A stretch of DNA of 62,057 nucleotides from Cytophagaceae bacterium (GCA_027488335.1 JAIYBU010000169.1:1-62057), one strand, 5' to 3'. Shown: positions 45,842 to 54,957, numbered from the stretch's first letter. Notes: generated by a model not told the origin, from the letters alone. A program made the numbers and translations.

Positions 45842-46119
45842 TCAATTACACGACAGATTTTCTAATAACTTCCCCCATTTCTGTTTGATAGCATCTCTGA
45901 TAGAGATATTGCTTTTCTTCTTCATTTCTGCCTTTTGTGCTTCAATTCGCTCTATTTCTATCTTTTCGATATGCTTTCTCACTCGTTGTTCGTTTTGAAG
46001 CTTTTTCAAAACTAATCGTGCTACTTCGTGCTTTAATTCTTGGTTTATTTGCATTTCTGCTTCAAAATCAGCTTTGTCGTTGGCCGACAAATAATTTGCT
46101 TTTTTGCTATGGTTTCCAT
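45842..46119 (-). CDS. Small charged helical protein, probable N-terminal frameshift
   Basis: The main frame (82 residues from a TTG at 46090, SANDKADFEAEMQINQEL) is Lys/Glu-rich and helical, like the N-terminus of small anti-sigma-type or coiled-coil proteins of Bacteroidota that begin YLSG.L...FE.EL. The frame is open upstream, reading GNHSKKANYLSANDK, but its nearest ATG (46119) is out of phase by one base: ATGGAAACC would give MENHSKKANYL if one more A were present. This is either a sequencing slip in the A-run or a broken gene. No function is assigned. Confidence 0.5.
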
Positions 46120-46769
46120 GGCTATTGATTAAAAAAATATATAATAATACTCTTTAAGCAAGGTCGTTTTTGATTAATCGGATAGTACATTTTTATGGGA
46201 TTTTTTAGCTTTTGGGGAGGTTTTAAAATGAGATAGGCTTTGTTGTAGCGGCAGCGATAGATTTGAATAAGAGGCCTTAGGTTAGCTTTGTGGTAACAAA
46301 ACTATAAAAGCGATGCAGCAAGCCCCAAAAGTACTTAATAAATTAAAAAAAATGGAAAGCCTACAGCCAATCTTTATGTATCGTGTTAGACCGCCGATGT
46401 GGCTTCTTTTTACAAATCAGTTTAGGTAAATAAGAATATGGTTGAGTGGAAAAGTAAAAAAAGTTTTATTGCCTGATTGTTCGGAATTGAGTCGAAACAT
46501 TATATTAAACACCTTTGGCACAAAGCGGAAGATTATTAATCAAAAAAGTATCGTCATTAATTTCTTCAAAAATATTAGACTCAAATAAATGATTTCTTTT
46601 ACTTAGGTATTTAAAAGAGAATTTTAATGTTTAGAGACTTATTTTCTTTTGTGAGGCTTAGGAGACAATTGAACAATTAATCAAGGCTTATAATGATTAG
46701 CGTTCACATGATTTTTTAGATTACAGAATTGGTAGTAAGACGTTATAAGGGGTGTTCATATAAAAAATA

Positions 46770-46796
46770 AGGTTTTCTAATCACATCAGAAAACCT
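46770..46796 (-). terminator. Hairpin with T-tail on the minus strand
   Basis: AGGTTTTCT (46770-46778) pairs with AGAAAACCT (46788-46796). The minus strand continues TATTTTTTA. No minus-strand gene is visible upstream of it. Confidence 0.4.
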
Positions 46797-47032
46797 GTAA
46801 AGTATCATTGAAAGTTATTAAGCTATCTTCGTAGCACACAATTTCAGTTAATTTAATTAATTTGGAATGAGTCTATATTCTGGTTAATAAATTATTCCTT
46901 CAATTTTAATGAAATACTTTCGGTACTTCAAAAATAGGATTCTTAAAAAATATTATCGTTTAGCCTAATTAGGCTAAATTTTATATGAGTTAAAGTTCTG
47001 AAGTTAGCATAAAATTAATCTTTTACAAAAAG

Positions 47033-47083
47033 TAACTTCTAACGCTAATTGTTATAATAAACAACAATTAGCGTTAGAAGTTA
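47033..47083. repeat. Perfect 21-bp hairpin
   Basis: Arms 47033-47053 and 47063-47083 (TAACTTCTAACGCTAATTG at the left) pair perfectly around a 9-base loop; CTTTTT follows on the minus strand and GGGTATTTTT on the plus strand. There is no gene end nearby. Confidence 0.6.
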
Positions 47084-47158
47084 GGGTATTTTTAAATAGC
47101 AATTAGTCGACTTTTGAGTGCAGTACATAGAATATTTAAATTTAAGCATACTGAAAAA

Positions 47159-47166
47159 TAGCTTTG
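47159..47166 (+). promoter_or_regulatory. -7 box of the receiver-domain gene
   Basis: TAGCTTTG (TAnnTTTG) lies 71 bases before the ATG at 47238. Confidence 0.4.
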
Positions 47167-47237
47167 CGTAGTACATTCGCAACAAGTGAAGTGCTAAAAG
47201 TTATTACGATTCGAAAAATAATGTTTTCATAGTCACC

Positions 47238-48413
47238 ATGTCCTTGAAAGAATCAAAAAAGAAGCGAAGAGCATCTATAATTCATTCAGAACTAAACACG
47301 AATACAGCTCCAAAAGAGCATGAATACAGTTTCGAGGAACTAATAACAGACATTCATTTAATAAAGCAATCTTCGCTAATCGAAGAGGCCCAGCATAGAA
47401 ATATAATTGATATAGAAAATGTAATTGATGAATTTTGGTGCAATTTCGATAATATAGTAACCCTTAGTAATATTGAAAGAATAAGTAAAAATCTTAAGTG
47501 CTTTCCTTTTGTAGAATTAATTAAAGAATTATCTAAAGAATTAACTGAATATATTTTAAATATAAGGAAAGATATTTCGGCAAAAATTGTTTTTTCGTTA
47601 GGCTCTTTTACTGATAAAACTTGTTTGACTACTAAGCAAATGGTAATATACAGTGTGAAAAAGGCGGTGGAGTTTTTTTTAATTAGTTATTTAGAAGATA
47701 ATGATTTTAGATTTTTTGTTAAAATTTCATTAATATCTATAGGTCGTGAAAAAGTTAAATTAGGTATTTCAGTTAGCAGAGACTACTTACTTATATCTCA
47801 AAAAAAAAGTAACTCCTTTCTTTCGCTTCCATCTTACTTATCGTACAATAAAAGAAGTCTATCATACTTTCAAGAAACACATTTAGCTATCATAAATAAA
47901 CTCAATAATATGATTGGTGTAAAGTCATTTATATCTGAAAGTCTTGAAGATAATAAATACGCCATTAATTATGTACTTGAGTTACCAAATTCCGATGAAA
48001 TGTTTGATTTGAATAATAACGTCCTCCATAACAGAGGAACGATTTTAGTCGCTGAAGATTATATTTTCAATCAACAACATTTGTGTCGAATTTTGACTTC
48101 TTTAGGTTATAATACTGTAATTGTCGGCACTGGAGAAGAGGCGGTAGAACTATCTCAATTAGAGAAGTTTGATTTGATATTCATGGATATGGATATGCCC
48201 GTAATGAATGGCTATGAGGCTGCTGTAAGAATTAGAAAAAAAGATAATTTTAATCGTACAACACCCATTATTTTACAAACATCTTTAAACGATATACAAG
48301 ATTTAAAATCCTTAATGAAAGCCTTTAATGATAAAATTTCTAAGCCCTATATAAAAGATGAGATTGAAATAGTGGTAGAAAAGCATTTAATAAAAAGACA
48401 AAGATTTAATTGA
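47238..48413 (+). CDS. Receiver-domain protein with degenerate kinase-like N-terminus
   Basis: 391 residues. The last ~120 form a complete receiver domain (TILVAEDYIFNQQHLCRIL, phospho-acceptor D317 in IFMDMDMPVMNG, Lys in DKISKPY). Residues ~30-260 are helical then beta-strand and recall a histidine kinase tail: EEAQHRNIIDIENVIDEFW where the His helix would be, and VIYSVKKAVEFFLISY in place of an N-box, but no DxGxG or GxGLG ATP motifs. It therefore looks like a hybrid kinase that has lost catalysis and kept the receiver. Codons are markedly AT-rich. A terminator follows. Confidence 0.75.
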   Translation: MSLKESKKKRRASIIHSELNTNTAPKEHEYSFEELITDIHLIKQSSLIEEAQHRNIIDIENVIDEFWCNFDNIVTLSNIERISKNLKCFPFVELIKELSKELTEYILNIRKDISAKIVFSLGSFTDKTCLTTKQMVIYSVKKAVEFFLISYLEDNDFRFFVKISLISIGREKVKLGISVSRDYLLISQKKSNSFLSLPSYLSYNKRSLSYFQETHLAIINKLNNMIGVKSFISESLEDNKYAINYVLELPNSDEMFDLNNNVLHNRGTILVAEDYIFNQQHLCRILTSLGYNTVIVGTGEEAVELSQLEKFDLIFMDMDMPVMNGYEAAVRIRKKDNFNRTTPIILQTSLNDIQDLKSLMKAFNDKISKPYIKDEIEIVVEKHLIKRQRFN

Positions 48414-48478
48414 TAAAGGCAAATGATTTGATGGTACAAAGAGTAGTAAATTTTTATTTCACAGCAAATTAATTAGAT

Positions 48479-48510
48479 AATAATGGACACCTTGTGTCCA
48501 TTATTTCTTT
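48479..48510 (+). terminator. Terminator of the receiver-domain gene
   Basis: A perfect 12-bp stem (AATAATGGACAC / GTGTCCATTATT) with loop CTT, then TCTTT. Confidence 0.75.
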
Positions 48511-48619
48511 ATGAGCAATAGGTTTATATTAATGATATATTAGTAAAAAATAGTTGTTAAAATGTATAGTTAATAAGTATAAGTTGCTGATAATCAGTGA
48601 TGTGATATTGTGTTTTTTG

Positions 48620-48656
48620 AATGATTGATGAAATTAGTTTCATCAATCATTTTTTG
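48620..48656 (+). terminator. 14-bp hairpin with T-run just before the transposase remnant
   Basis: AATGATTGATGAAA (48620-48633) pairs with TTTCATCAATCATT (48638-48651), loop TTAG, followed by Ts. It ends five bases before the transposase ATG, so it could insulate the element from outside transcription or belong to the element's end. Confidence 0.6.
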
Positions 48657-49239
48657 TTTCATGAAAATAGAAAAAAAGCGATGCTGGGCCTATGGATTTC
48701 AGACCAGTATCAAATGGTGTAAACAGGCAGGCAAGCAGCGATACAAGTGTAAAAATTGCGGGATTTTATATTGTGAACAACGCAAGGATATACGTCAAAA
48801 GAATCTTTTTATTTGATTCAAGAAATGGGTATTAGAACGCCAAACCTTGAAGGTTTTGAGTAGAGATAGCGGTTACAGCCAACGAACACTTCAAAGCCTA
48901 TTTTATGAATGTTTAGCCCAAGCCCCAGTGCTTAAAATTCAAAATAACCGAGTACTTCATATGCGGATAGATGGGACTTACTTCAAGCAGGTTTGTCAGA
49001 TTAATTATCAAGACCATCATAGTAACCATACCCAACTTATCAGGTTTAGTGATGAGGAAAGATATGAAAAAATCAAGGAGGATTTACAGAATCTATTACG
49101 ATTGGATTTAAAGATTGAAAGTATAACAGTAGATGAGCAAAAAGGGATACTTAAGGCTATTAGAGAAGTATTGATTGAGACCAAAATTCAGCGTTGTTTA
49201 GTACATATTCAGCGTCAGAGCATCATTTGGCTTACTAAG

Positions 49240-49265
49240 TAGTCGGCAACGGCCGACCGTCTAAA
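49240..49265. repeat. GC-rich REP fragment inserted in the transposase gene
   Basis: TAGTCGGCAACGGCCGACCG and the following TCTAAA interrupt WLTK-HESAKEL. CGGCCGACCGTC shares CCGACCGTC with 9067-9075, and TAAACATGAAT across its right edge also occurs at 31444. Confidence 0.65.
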
Positions 49266-49490
49266 CATGAATCAGCCAAAGAACTTCGAAAAATCGTACT
49301 AATGATTAGTAAAATATCGACTCATAACGACAAAATTGCTTATTTGAGACAGTTCAAGCGGTGGGAGATATATTATCAACAAAAGTCTTTTAACTCAGAA
49401 ACAGACCGATATTGGTACACCCATAAATTGTCAAGAAGAACTTTCATCTACATCAAATCAGCAATTCCTGACATGTTCCATTTTATGGAT

Positions 49491-49509
49491 TCGGACCGCC
49501 GATGCGGAT
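49491..49509. repeat. Second GC-rich REP fragment in the transposase gene
   Basis: TCGGACCGCCGATGCGGAT (19 bases) splits FMD from TAIPKTTNG and is flanked by GGAT on both sides, as a short target duplication would be. ACCGCCGATG also occurs near 46388. Confidence 0.6.
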
Positions 49510-49649
49510 ACAGCTATTCCTAAAACTACTAATGGCATTGAAGGTTTCTTTTGTCATCTCAAAAATCATTTGGATATTCATAGAGGTTTCCGACGGAGCA
49601 TCGAAAAAAAATCATCAAATGGTATATCTTCTTTTCTAACGAAAAATGA

Positions 49650-49954
49650 GTTTTTTTAGCCATAAGCAGTGCCAACAGAACAAAAAAAGTAGCCCTAAAG
49701 CCCTAAAGAGAGTTACATTCTGTCGTGTGTTGGCCAATTTTATTGCTGATTTGTTGGTCTTCACCAAAGCAAACTTCCTCTTCAAATTGGCAGCGAATAG
49801 CAATACTTTTTTTGCAGATTTTCACCAACTATTTTTTGCCAAATTACCCTCATTTAAAACAAGTTGTTGACTGAGATTTTTAAAGGAAAATACAGGACGA
49901 AAAAAGTTTTTTTCCTGAAAAAAAATTATCTTTGATAAAAACAGCTCTTCAACT
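49650..49954. other. Region between the transposase remnant and the esterase gene
   Basis: A 74-codon frame (49646-49870) ending in FAKLPSFKTSC is open, but it has no clear start context, overlaps the transposase end and resembles nothing I know. It may be the far end of the mobile element. The esterase promoter follows. Confidence 0.3.
49927..49934 (+). promoter_or_regulatory. -7 box of the esterase gene
   Basis: TATCTTTG (TAnnTTTG) ends 20 bases before the ATG at 49955. Confidence 0.5.
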
Positions 49955-51661
49955 ATGAAAAAAAACTACTTCATTTTTCTAATGCTGGTTGCTTATTCAG
50001 TAACCGCTCAAATCAATGTCACGGTCAACTTTCCAAGTAAAGGTATGCTTGATGGCCGATTGGTCTTGATGCTTTCAAAAAATGATAAATCTGAGCCACG
50101 TTTTCAGATTCTCGATGGTCATGATACCCAATTAATTTTTGGCTTAGACCTCGATAACTGGGCAGCCAATACGCCTAAAGTTATCAATGCCAGTAATACT
50201 TTTGGCTATCCGATTCAAAACTTAAAAGATATTCCTTCGGGTGAATATTTTGTACAGGTTTTGCTGCACAAATACGAGACTTTTCATCGAAAAGATGGAA
50301 AAACTGTTAAATTACCGATGGACCGTGGTGAAGGCCAACAATGGAATTTAGCTCCTGGGAATATTTATTCAAAGCCCGTAAAAGTTTCGCTGAATCCTAA
50401 AATCGCAAAAAACATTGAAGTAAAACTCGACCAAACGATTCCACCCATCGAAGAGCCTAAAGACACAAAGTACATTAAACATATCAAGATTCAGAGTAAA
50501 CTTTTAACTGAATTTTGGGGCAGACCGATGTATTTAGGAGCCCATATTTTATTACCCGAAGGATTTGACGAACATAAAGATGTGAAATACCCTCTGGCCA
50601 TTTTTCATGGACATTTCCCGAGCGACTTTGATGGCTTCCGTACAACACCTCCCGATGCCAATATGCCAACCGATGATTATAGCCCACGATTCAAAATCTA
50701 TGGTTATAATAAAATCGTCCAGCAAGAAGCCTATGATTTCTATAAATTGTGGACTGGACCAAATTTTCCGAGAGTTTTGGCTATCGAAATACAACACGCT
50801 TGCCCCTATTATGATGATTCTTATGCCGTCAACTCCGAAAGCATTGGGCCGTATGGCGATGCCATTACGTATGAGTTGATTCCGTACATCGAAAAACAAT
50901 TTAGAGGAATTGGTGAAGGTTGGGCACGATTTACCTACGGTGGCTCAACGGGCGGTTGGGAGGCTTTGGCTGTTCAAGTAAAATACCCGAACGAATACGG
51001 TGGTTGTTATGCCGCTTGCCCCGACCCGATTGATTTTAGAGCGTTCACAACGGTTGATATTTATAAAGATAAAAATGCGTATTTCTACGAGAGTGAATTC
51101 AAGAAAACCGAACGCCCAGGCTACCGAGATTATTTAGGACAACTAACAGCTACGCTCAAAGAAATGAATATGCGAGAACTGGCACTTGGCACGAAATCAA
51201 GAGGCGGACAACAATGGGATATTTGGGAAGCTGTATTTTCGCCAATTGGAAAAGATGGTTATCCGCAACCCATTTGGGACAAAAAGACGGGTGTAATTGA
51301 TAAAAAAGTAGCTGAATATTGGCGAGAAAATTACGATTTGACTTATATCTTGAAACGTGACTGGCCAAAATATGGTGAGAAATGGCGTGGAAAAATCAGA
51401 ATCTATTGCGGAGACATGGATAATTTTTATTTAAACAACGCAGTATATTTGGCCGAAGCCGAACTGAAGAATTTGAATAGCCCAGCCTATGAAGGTGAAG
51501 TAGATTACGGCGACCGTGCCGAACATTGCTGGAATGGCGACCACACTCAGCCCAATTATATCAGTCGCCTATGCTACCACCGAATGTTTATTCCGAAATG
51601 GGTGGAAGATATGAAGAAAACTGCTCCCAAAGGTGTGGATTTGACGAGTTGGAGGTATTAA
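49955..51661 (+). CDS. Secreted putative esterase (alpha/beta-hydrolase, esterase D-like)
   Basis: 568 residues with a signal peptide (ends near SVTAQ). An N-terminal beta-sandwich (about 20-150) precedes an alpha/beta-hydrolase domain: YPLAIFHGHFPSDF, nucleophile elbow YGGSTGGWEA (GxSxG), acid region IYCGDMDNFYLNNA and catalytic-His candidates in DRAEHCWNGDH. The length and composition fit the putative-esterase family of Bacteroidota. The substrate is unknown (acyl or feruloyl esters are typical for relatives). It is transcribed alone toward a second hydrolase gene on the other strand. Confidence 0.82.
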   Translation: MKKNYFIFLMLVAYSVTAQINVTVNFPSKGMLDGRLVLMLSKNDKSEPRFQILDGHDTQLIFGLDLDNWAANTPKVINASNTFGYPIQNLKDIPSGEYFVQVLLHKYETFHRKDGKTVKLPMDRGEGQQWNLAPGNIYSKPVKVSLNPKIAKNIEVKLDQTIPPIEEPKDTKYIKHIKIQSKLLTEFWGRPMYLGAHILLPEGFDEHKDVKYPLAIFHGHFPSDFDGFRTTPPDANMPTDDYSPRFKIYGYNKIVQQEAYDFYKLWTGPNFPRVLAIEIQHACPYYDDSYAVNSESIGPYGDAITYELIPYIEKQFRGIGEGWARFTYGGSTGGWEALAVQVKYPNEYGGCYAACPDPIDFRAFTTVDIYKDKNAYFYESEFKKTERPGYRDYLGQLTATLKEMNMRELALGTKSRGGQQWDIWEAVFSPIGKDGYPQPIWDKKTGVIDKKVAEYWRENYDLTYILKRDWPKYGEKWRGKIRIYCGDMDNFYLNNAVYLAEAELKNLNSPAYEGEVDYGDRAEHCWNGDHTQPNYISRLCYHRMFIPKWVEDMKKTAPKGVDLTSWRY

Positions 51662-51680
51662 ATGTATTGAAATGGCATTT

Positions 51681-51758
51681 AAGGAAACAAAGGAACAATC
51701 GTTTGCTTTTCGGGCTTTAAGTCTGAAATTAGGACTATAAAATTTCCTTTGTTTCCTT
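51681..51758. terminator. 15-bp inverted repeat between convergent hydrolase genes
   Basis: AAGGAAACAAAGGAA (51681-51695) and TTCCTTTGTTTCCTT (51744-51758) pair perfectly around 48 bases; a small CAGCCAA-TTTA-TTGGCTG hairpin follows. The long loop makes a classical terminator less certain. Confidence 0.5.
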
Positions 51759-51796
51759 AGTCAGCCAATTTATTGGCTGAAAAGTCAAATGTCTCA

Positions 51797-53101
51797 TTAC
51801 TTCCCTGCCTCAGCATGAAGCATTTCCAAACCCACCGATGCACGAGGTTTAAAGCCCGTCCATGGTTTATCGTTGGAGTTTTGATTCACGTCTAAGTATT
51901 TGGAATAATCTTTTTTCTTGAGATGTATTCCCAAAAAAGCCGTTACGAAATGCTGATTGATATTATTGATGCGACGTTCGTTCCAAGCGGGTTCGGCGTA
52001 GCGGTAATATTCGTCAAAATGTAAACCTGCTTTCAACGATTCGGTTGGCGGAGGATTTGGGGCAACATTATGGCGGGCATTCATATACGTAAGCATATAA
52101 CGATTAGCATTAACGGCACCATTATAAATTGCCTTGATTCCTTTTTCATAACCCGAAATATCATCTTGACTTCCCGCCACAAAAAACGTCGGAATCTTCA
52201 AGCCTTTCAGCGTTTCGGTGTCCCAAACGCCACGTTCCATACCCCACGGAGCAAAAGCGACTACTGCTTTTATGCGTGGGTCAATACTGGCTTTATAGTC
52301 AGCATTATTGCCAGTACGAACCTCGATAGCTTTGCTACCGCCACTCAATGCCCCAAAAGTTTTGATAATTTGGTCACTATAACCCGCACCTGCCACATTC
52401 AAAACACCATACCCGCCCATTGAATAGCCGATGAGTCCGATATTTTGGTCGTCAACAATTCCTGATAAAAAGCTGCTCTTATCCTTTCCTAAATTCGCAA
52501 TCTGGTTCATGATAAAAATATCATCTTTCGAGCGGTTGAGTAACGTACTCGAAAATGCGGCTGCATCACGAAAAGTTGATTCTGTGTGGTCAATGGCTAC
52601 CACAATATATCCTTTTGAAGCCAGATTTTCGGTCAGATAAGTCAATAAAAGCCTCGAACCCAAATAACCGTGTGAAACAATGACAAGCGGAAATGCACCA
52701 TCGGTAATTTTAGGAGCGGCATCACGCACGGCACGACCCAAAAACGTAAACGGAATGAGTGGGCGTTTCGGGTCGTTTGATGAACCCATTACTTGGTCGT
52801 AAGTTACTAAATCTTTTACATCAGCCGCTACATTAGCAGGATACCAAACTTCTACTTTGAGCGGTCGGTCATAGGTTGGGTCAATGCCCCCTTTCGATTT
52901 TAATACATCAACTTGGTTTTTATTCAAAAAATCAAGCGTACGAACGCCTATTTTGTATTCGCCACGAGAAGCAAGTTCGGGAGCATCTGGCAGAGCATCG
53001 CCATAAACGAAGGTTTCGGAAATGTTTTGGGCAAATGAATAATCTGAATAGGTAAATAAAATGATTCCAAGAATCAGTAACTTACTAAAGTTTTTTTTCA
53101 T
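51797..53101 (-). CDS. Secreted alpha/beta hydrolase, PAF-acetylhydrolase/dienelactone hydrolase-like
   Basis: 434 residues with a signal peptide (ends near SFAQ). RPLKVEVWYPA, PLVIVSHGYLGSR (oxyanion HG), AIDHTESTF, nucleophile in IGLIGYSMGGYG, acid candidate VAGSQDDISG and His in MNARHNVAPN follow the order of platelet-activating-factor acetylhydrolase-like and dienelactone hydrolase-like lipases. It probably cleaves short-chain or oxidised acyl esters outside the cytoplasm. The substrate is not known. Confidence 0.85.
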   Translation of the reverse strand: MKKNFSKLLILGIILFTYSDYSFAQNISETFVYGDALPDAPELASRGEYKIGVRTLDFLNKNQVDVLKSKGGIDPTYDRPLKVEVWYPANVAADVKDLVTYDQVMGSSNDPKRPLIPFTFLGRAVRDAAPKITDGAFPLVIVSHGYLGSRLLLTYLTENLASKGYIVVAIDHTESTFRDAAAFSSTLLNRSKDDIFIMNQIANLGKDKSSFLSGIVDDQNIGLIGYSMGGYGVLNVAGAGYSDQIIKTFGALSGGSKAIEVRTGNNADYKASIDPRIKAVVAFAPWGMERGVWDTETLKGLKIPTFFVAGSQDDISGYEKGIKAIYNGAVNANRYMLTYMNARHNVAPNPPPTESLKAGLHFDEYYRYAEPAWNERRINNINQHFVTAFLGIHLKKKDYSKYLDVNQNSNDKPWTGFKPRASVGLEMLHAEAGK

Positions 53102-54279
53102 TGTTAAAGTTGAATTTATTTGAAATATGTTTCTGCAAATTAGTCAAGAAAAAGAAACAATTTAAGTTAATTTTTTGGTGATATAAAATTTAACAGAAAA
53201 ACTACTCCTAAATAAATGAGAATAGGTTTTACAATATTGGAATAGATGATTTTTACAAAATTAATTCGTGCAACCAGCGTTTAAAAAACACTCCTCAAAT
53301 CGGCTAAAGAGCCTGGTTGAATTAGTCAAGATTTACTCTGGCAGTTACCAATTTTTGTAACTTTAAACAAAGATTACATCTTGACTAATTCAGTTAGCAG
53401 TTTCATTGTTATTATCTAAATGCTCCATTTTTAATACTACCGTATTATTCATTAATTCTAAAAATAGCTTACTAATAACACTTTTTAGTCTTGTTTATCT
53501 AATTTATGGTAATTTAAAATTTGGGAAACATACATTTTTCTACGTAATCGAACCACAAATTTCAATCCAAAATCAACCAAATTTGTAACCACTCTTTTTC
53601 AATAAGCTCTCTATCTGTAATAAGTAATTTACTCTGTAAATCAATGACAATGAAGAATTTACAGGACAAATCCAATACGCTCTCTTTCTCTGAAAGAACT
53701 CCTTTTGGTCTATATACTTTAAAATAAAGAAGTAAAGTAGTGCTATGTTATCTTTCATGTTATATAGATTGGTTGTTTTGCTTGTGGATAATCCTGTATA
53801 TGACATTGTTACATTTTCTATCATACGTTTATGCTACTTCACTTCGATTGTTTTAACAGGACCGCCCGTTCTATTTGATAACTATATTTTATGCAAAAAC
53901 GCAATAATTCTATACAAAAAAGGAACTTGACGCAAACAAAAAAATATAAAAAATGAATTTGTGTCGTACATCATATTGATGGTATTCAACGATTAAAATA
54001 TTCATGTTTATCATCGCAATAAGTCTATTGAAAGTAAATAACTCCACAAAGGCAACTATCTGTATTGTATTTTAATTCTTACAGGTTGATTCGGACATAC
54101 AATACTTTAAAAGACGAGTTATTAAATCTACCAATAATGGTTTTTTATCGTCTTAAAATCCGTTTATCAATTTTAGAAGTTCATTCGTAGATAATTCTTA
54201 AACCTATCGAAAAATCAAGATTAGTATTGCTGTCAAGAATTAAAACTATATCTCGAATTTATCTAAATTACTAATCACT
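53102..54279. other. 1.2-kb gene-free AT-rich stretch
   Basis: Short frames exist on both strands but none has coding character or a recognisable family. The one structured part is a nested inverted repeat at 53318-53392; ATTAGTCAAGA occurs in direct orientation at 53140-53150 and 53321-53331 and inverted at 53379-53389. Confidence 0.5.
53318..53392. repeat. Nested inverted repeat (15-bp outer, 6-bp inner stem)
   Basis: The outer arms TGAATTAGTCAAGAT (53318-53332) and ATCTTGACTAATTCA (53378-53392) are perfect. Inside, AGTTAC and GTAACT form a second stem. No T-tail and no gene end is adjacent. Confidence 0.6.
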
Positions 54280-54957
54280 ATGAATGACACAAATCCTTCA
54301 CTAAACGTAGAATCAATTACAATAATAGAGCTTGATGGAGATAAATGGAAGTATTTTGATTTTGTAACCAGGCAATTTTTAGATATACCTTTTGAGGATA
54401 TAAATACATTTCTCTTTTGCTATAAAGATTTTATCAAGATTAATAACAATACTATAGTTAATATTGCGGCTGTTACTTTATTTCTTGAAACAGAGGGTAT
54501 AATTTTTATTAATTCAAAAGAGCTTACTGTAAAAAAACGTTTTTTGCCATTTTTCAAGTTAGCATACAACGTATTCCATTCAAAAAAAGATAAAACGACT
54601 GATTCATATCTAAACGAGCCTTGTAAAATAAATAAGAAAAATTTGACTAAAGTAGAAAATGTTGATTTTAAAACAGTTAAATACCTTGTACGAAATCAGA
54701 CAAAAACAGAAATATTTTTCAATGATGGTTCGATAAAATATTTTTATAATCCATTAAAATTTGTTGACATTTTTCTAAAAAATGAACAGAGTTTTTTCAG
54801 AGTAAATAGAAATACGCTTATTAACTTACGTTATTTAAGTGCGTGTCAGGTAGATAGAGTGAAAAGAATAGGTTCAATTAATATTGAGAACCAATCATTT
54901 AAGATTTCAAGGAGAGGGGTTTCTAAATTCATAAACCTTAGTCTAACAGTATTTTAA
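54280..54957 (+). CDS. Tandem LytTR-domain protein
   Basis: 225 residues with two LytTR-like halves. The C-terminal half (about 130-225) is clear: NVDFKTVKYLVRNQ, SFFRVNRNTLINLRYL and QSFKISRRGVSKFINL. The N-terminal half (about 10-95) repeats the pattern more weakly: VTRQFLDIPFEDINTF, DFIKINNNTIVNIAAV and KELTVKKRFLPFFK, so VKKR stands where SRR is normal. There is no receiver or membrane part. It presumably binds DNA, with the first half degenerate for contact or used for dimerisation. It is convergent with a LytTR response regulator gene, with a shared terminator between them. Codons are AT-rich. Confidence 0.75.
   Translation: MNDTNPSLNVESITIIELDGDKWKYFDFVTRQFLDIPFEDINTFLFCYKDFIKINNNTIVNIAAVTLFLETEGIIFINSKELTVKKRFLPFFKLAYNVFHSKKDKTTDSYLNEPCKINKKNLTKVENVDFKTVKYLVRNQTKTEIFFNDGSIKYFYNPLKFVDIFLKNEQSFFRVNRNTLINLRYLSACQVDRVKRIGSINIENQSFKISRRGVSKFINLSLTVF

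Larger units (their letters stand above)
46120..47237. other. 1.1-kb gene-free AT-rich stretch with hairpins
   Basis: I see no coding region. It holds a REP-like scrap (AGACCGCCGATGTGGC near 46386), which resembles the insert in the dead transposase at 49491, two strong hairpins (46770-46796 and 47033-47083) and the promoter box of the next gene. Confidence 0.5.
48661..49649 (+). pseudogene. Decayed transposase with zinc-ribbon N-terminus (IS256-variant-like)
   Basis: The product would start with a zinc ribbon (CWAYGFQTSIKWCKQAGK, YKCKNCGILYC), followed by a DDE-type region (RCLVHIQR, YWYTHK, IPKTTNGIEGFF, KWYIFF) as in Bacteroidota IS256-like 'variant Zn-binding' transposases (family assignment tentative). 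It is dead: TGA at 48814 replaces an expected Trp codon in the same frame; ~26 extra bases at 49240-49265 bring a TAG and a shift; 19 extra bases at 49491-49509 shift again. Removing 26+19 bases restores one frame through SAKELRKIV, AIPKTTNG; a third disturbance near 49590 precedes the end. No terminal inverted repeats could be delimited. Confidence 0.8.

Noticed and set aside
45842..46090. Antitoxin of a toxin-antitoxin pair
   Set aside because: No toxin-like partner frame is adjacent and no DNA-binding motif is visible.
49646..49870. 74-codon plus-strand frame after the transposase remnant
   Set aside because: It overlaps the transposase end, has no promoter or known family; noted only as part of the element's surroundings.
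53573..53824. 83-codon minus-strand frame in the gene-free stretch
   Set aside because: Composition follows the local AT bias and no motif, neighbour or start context supports it.
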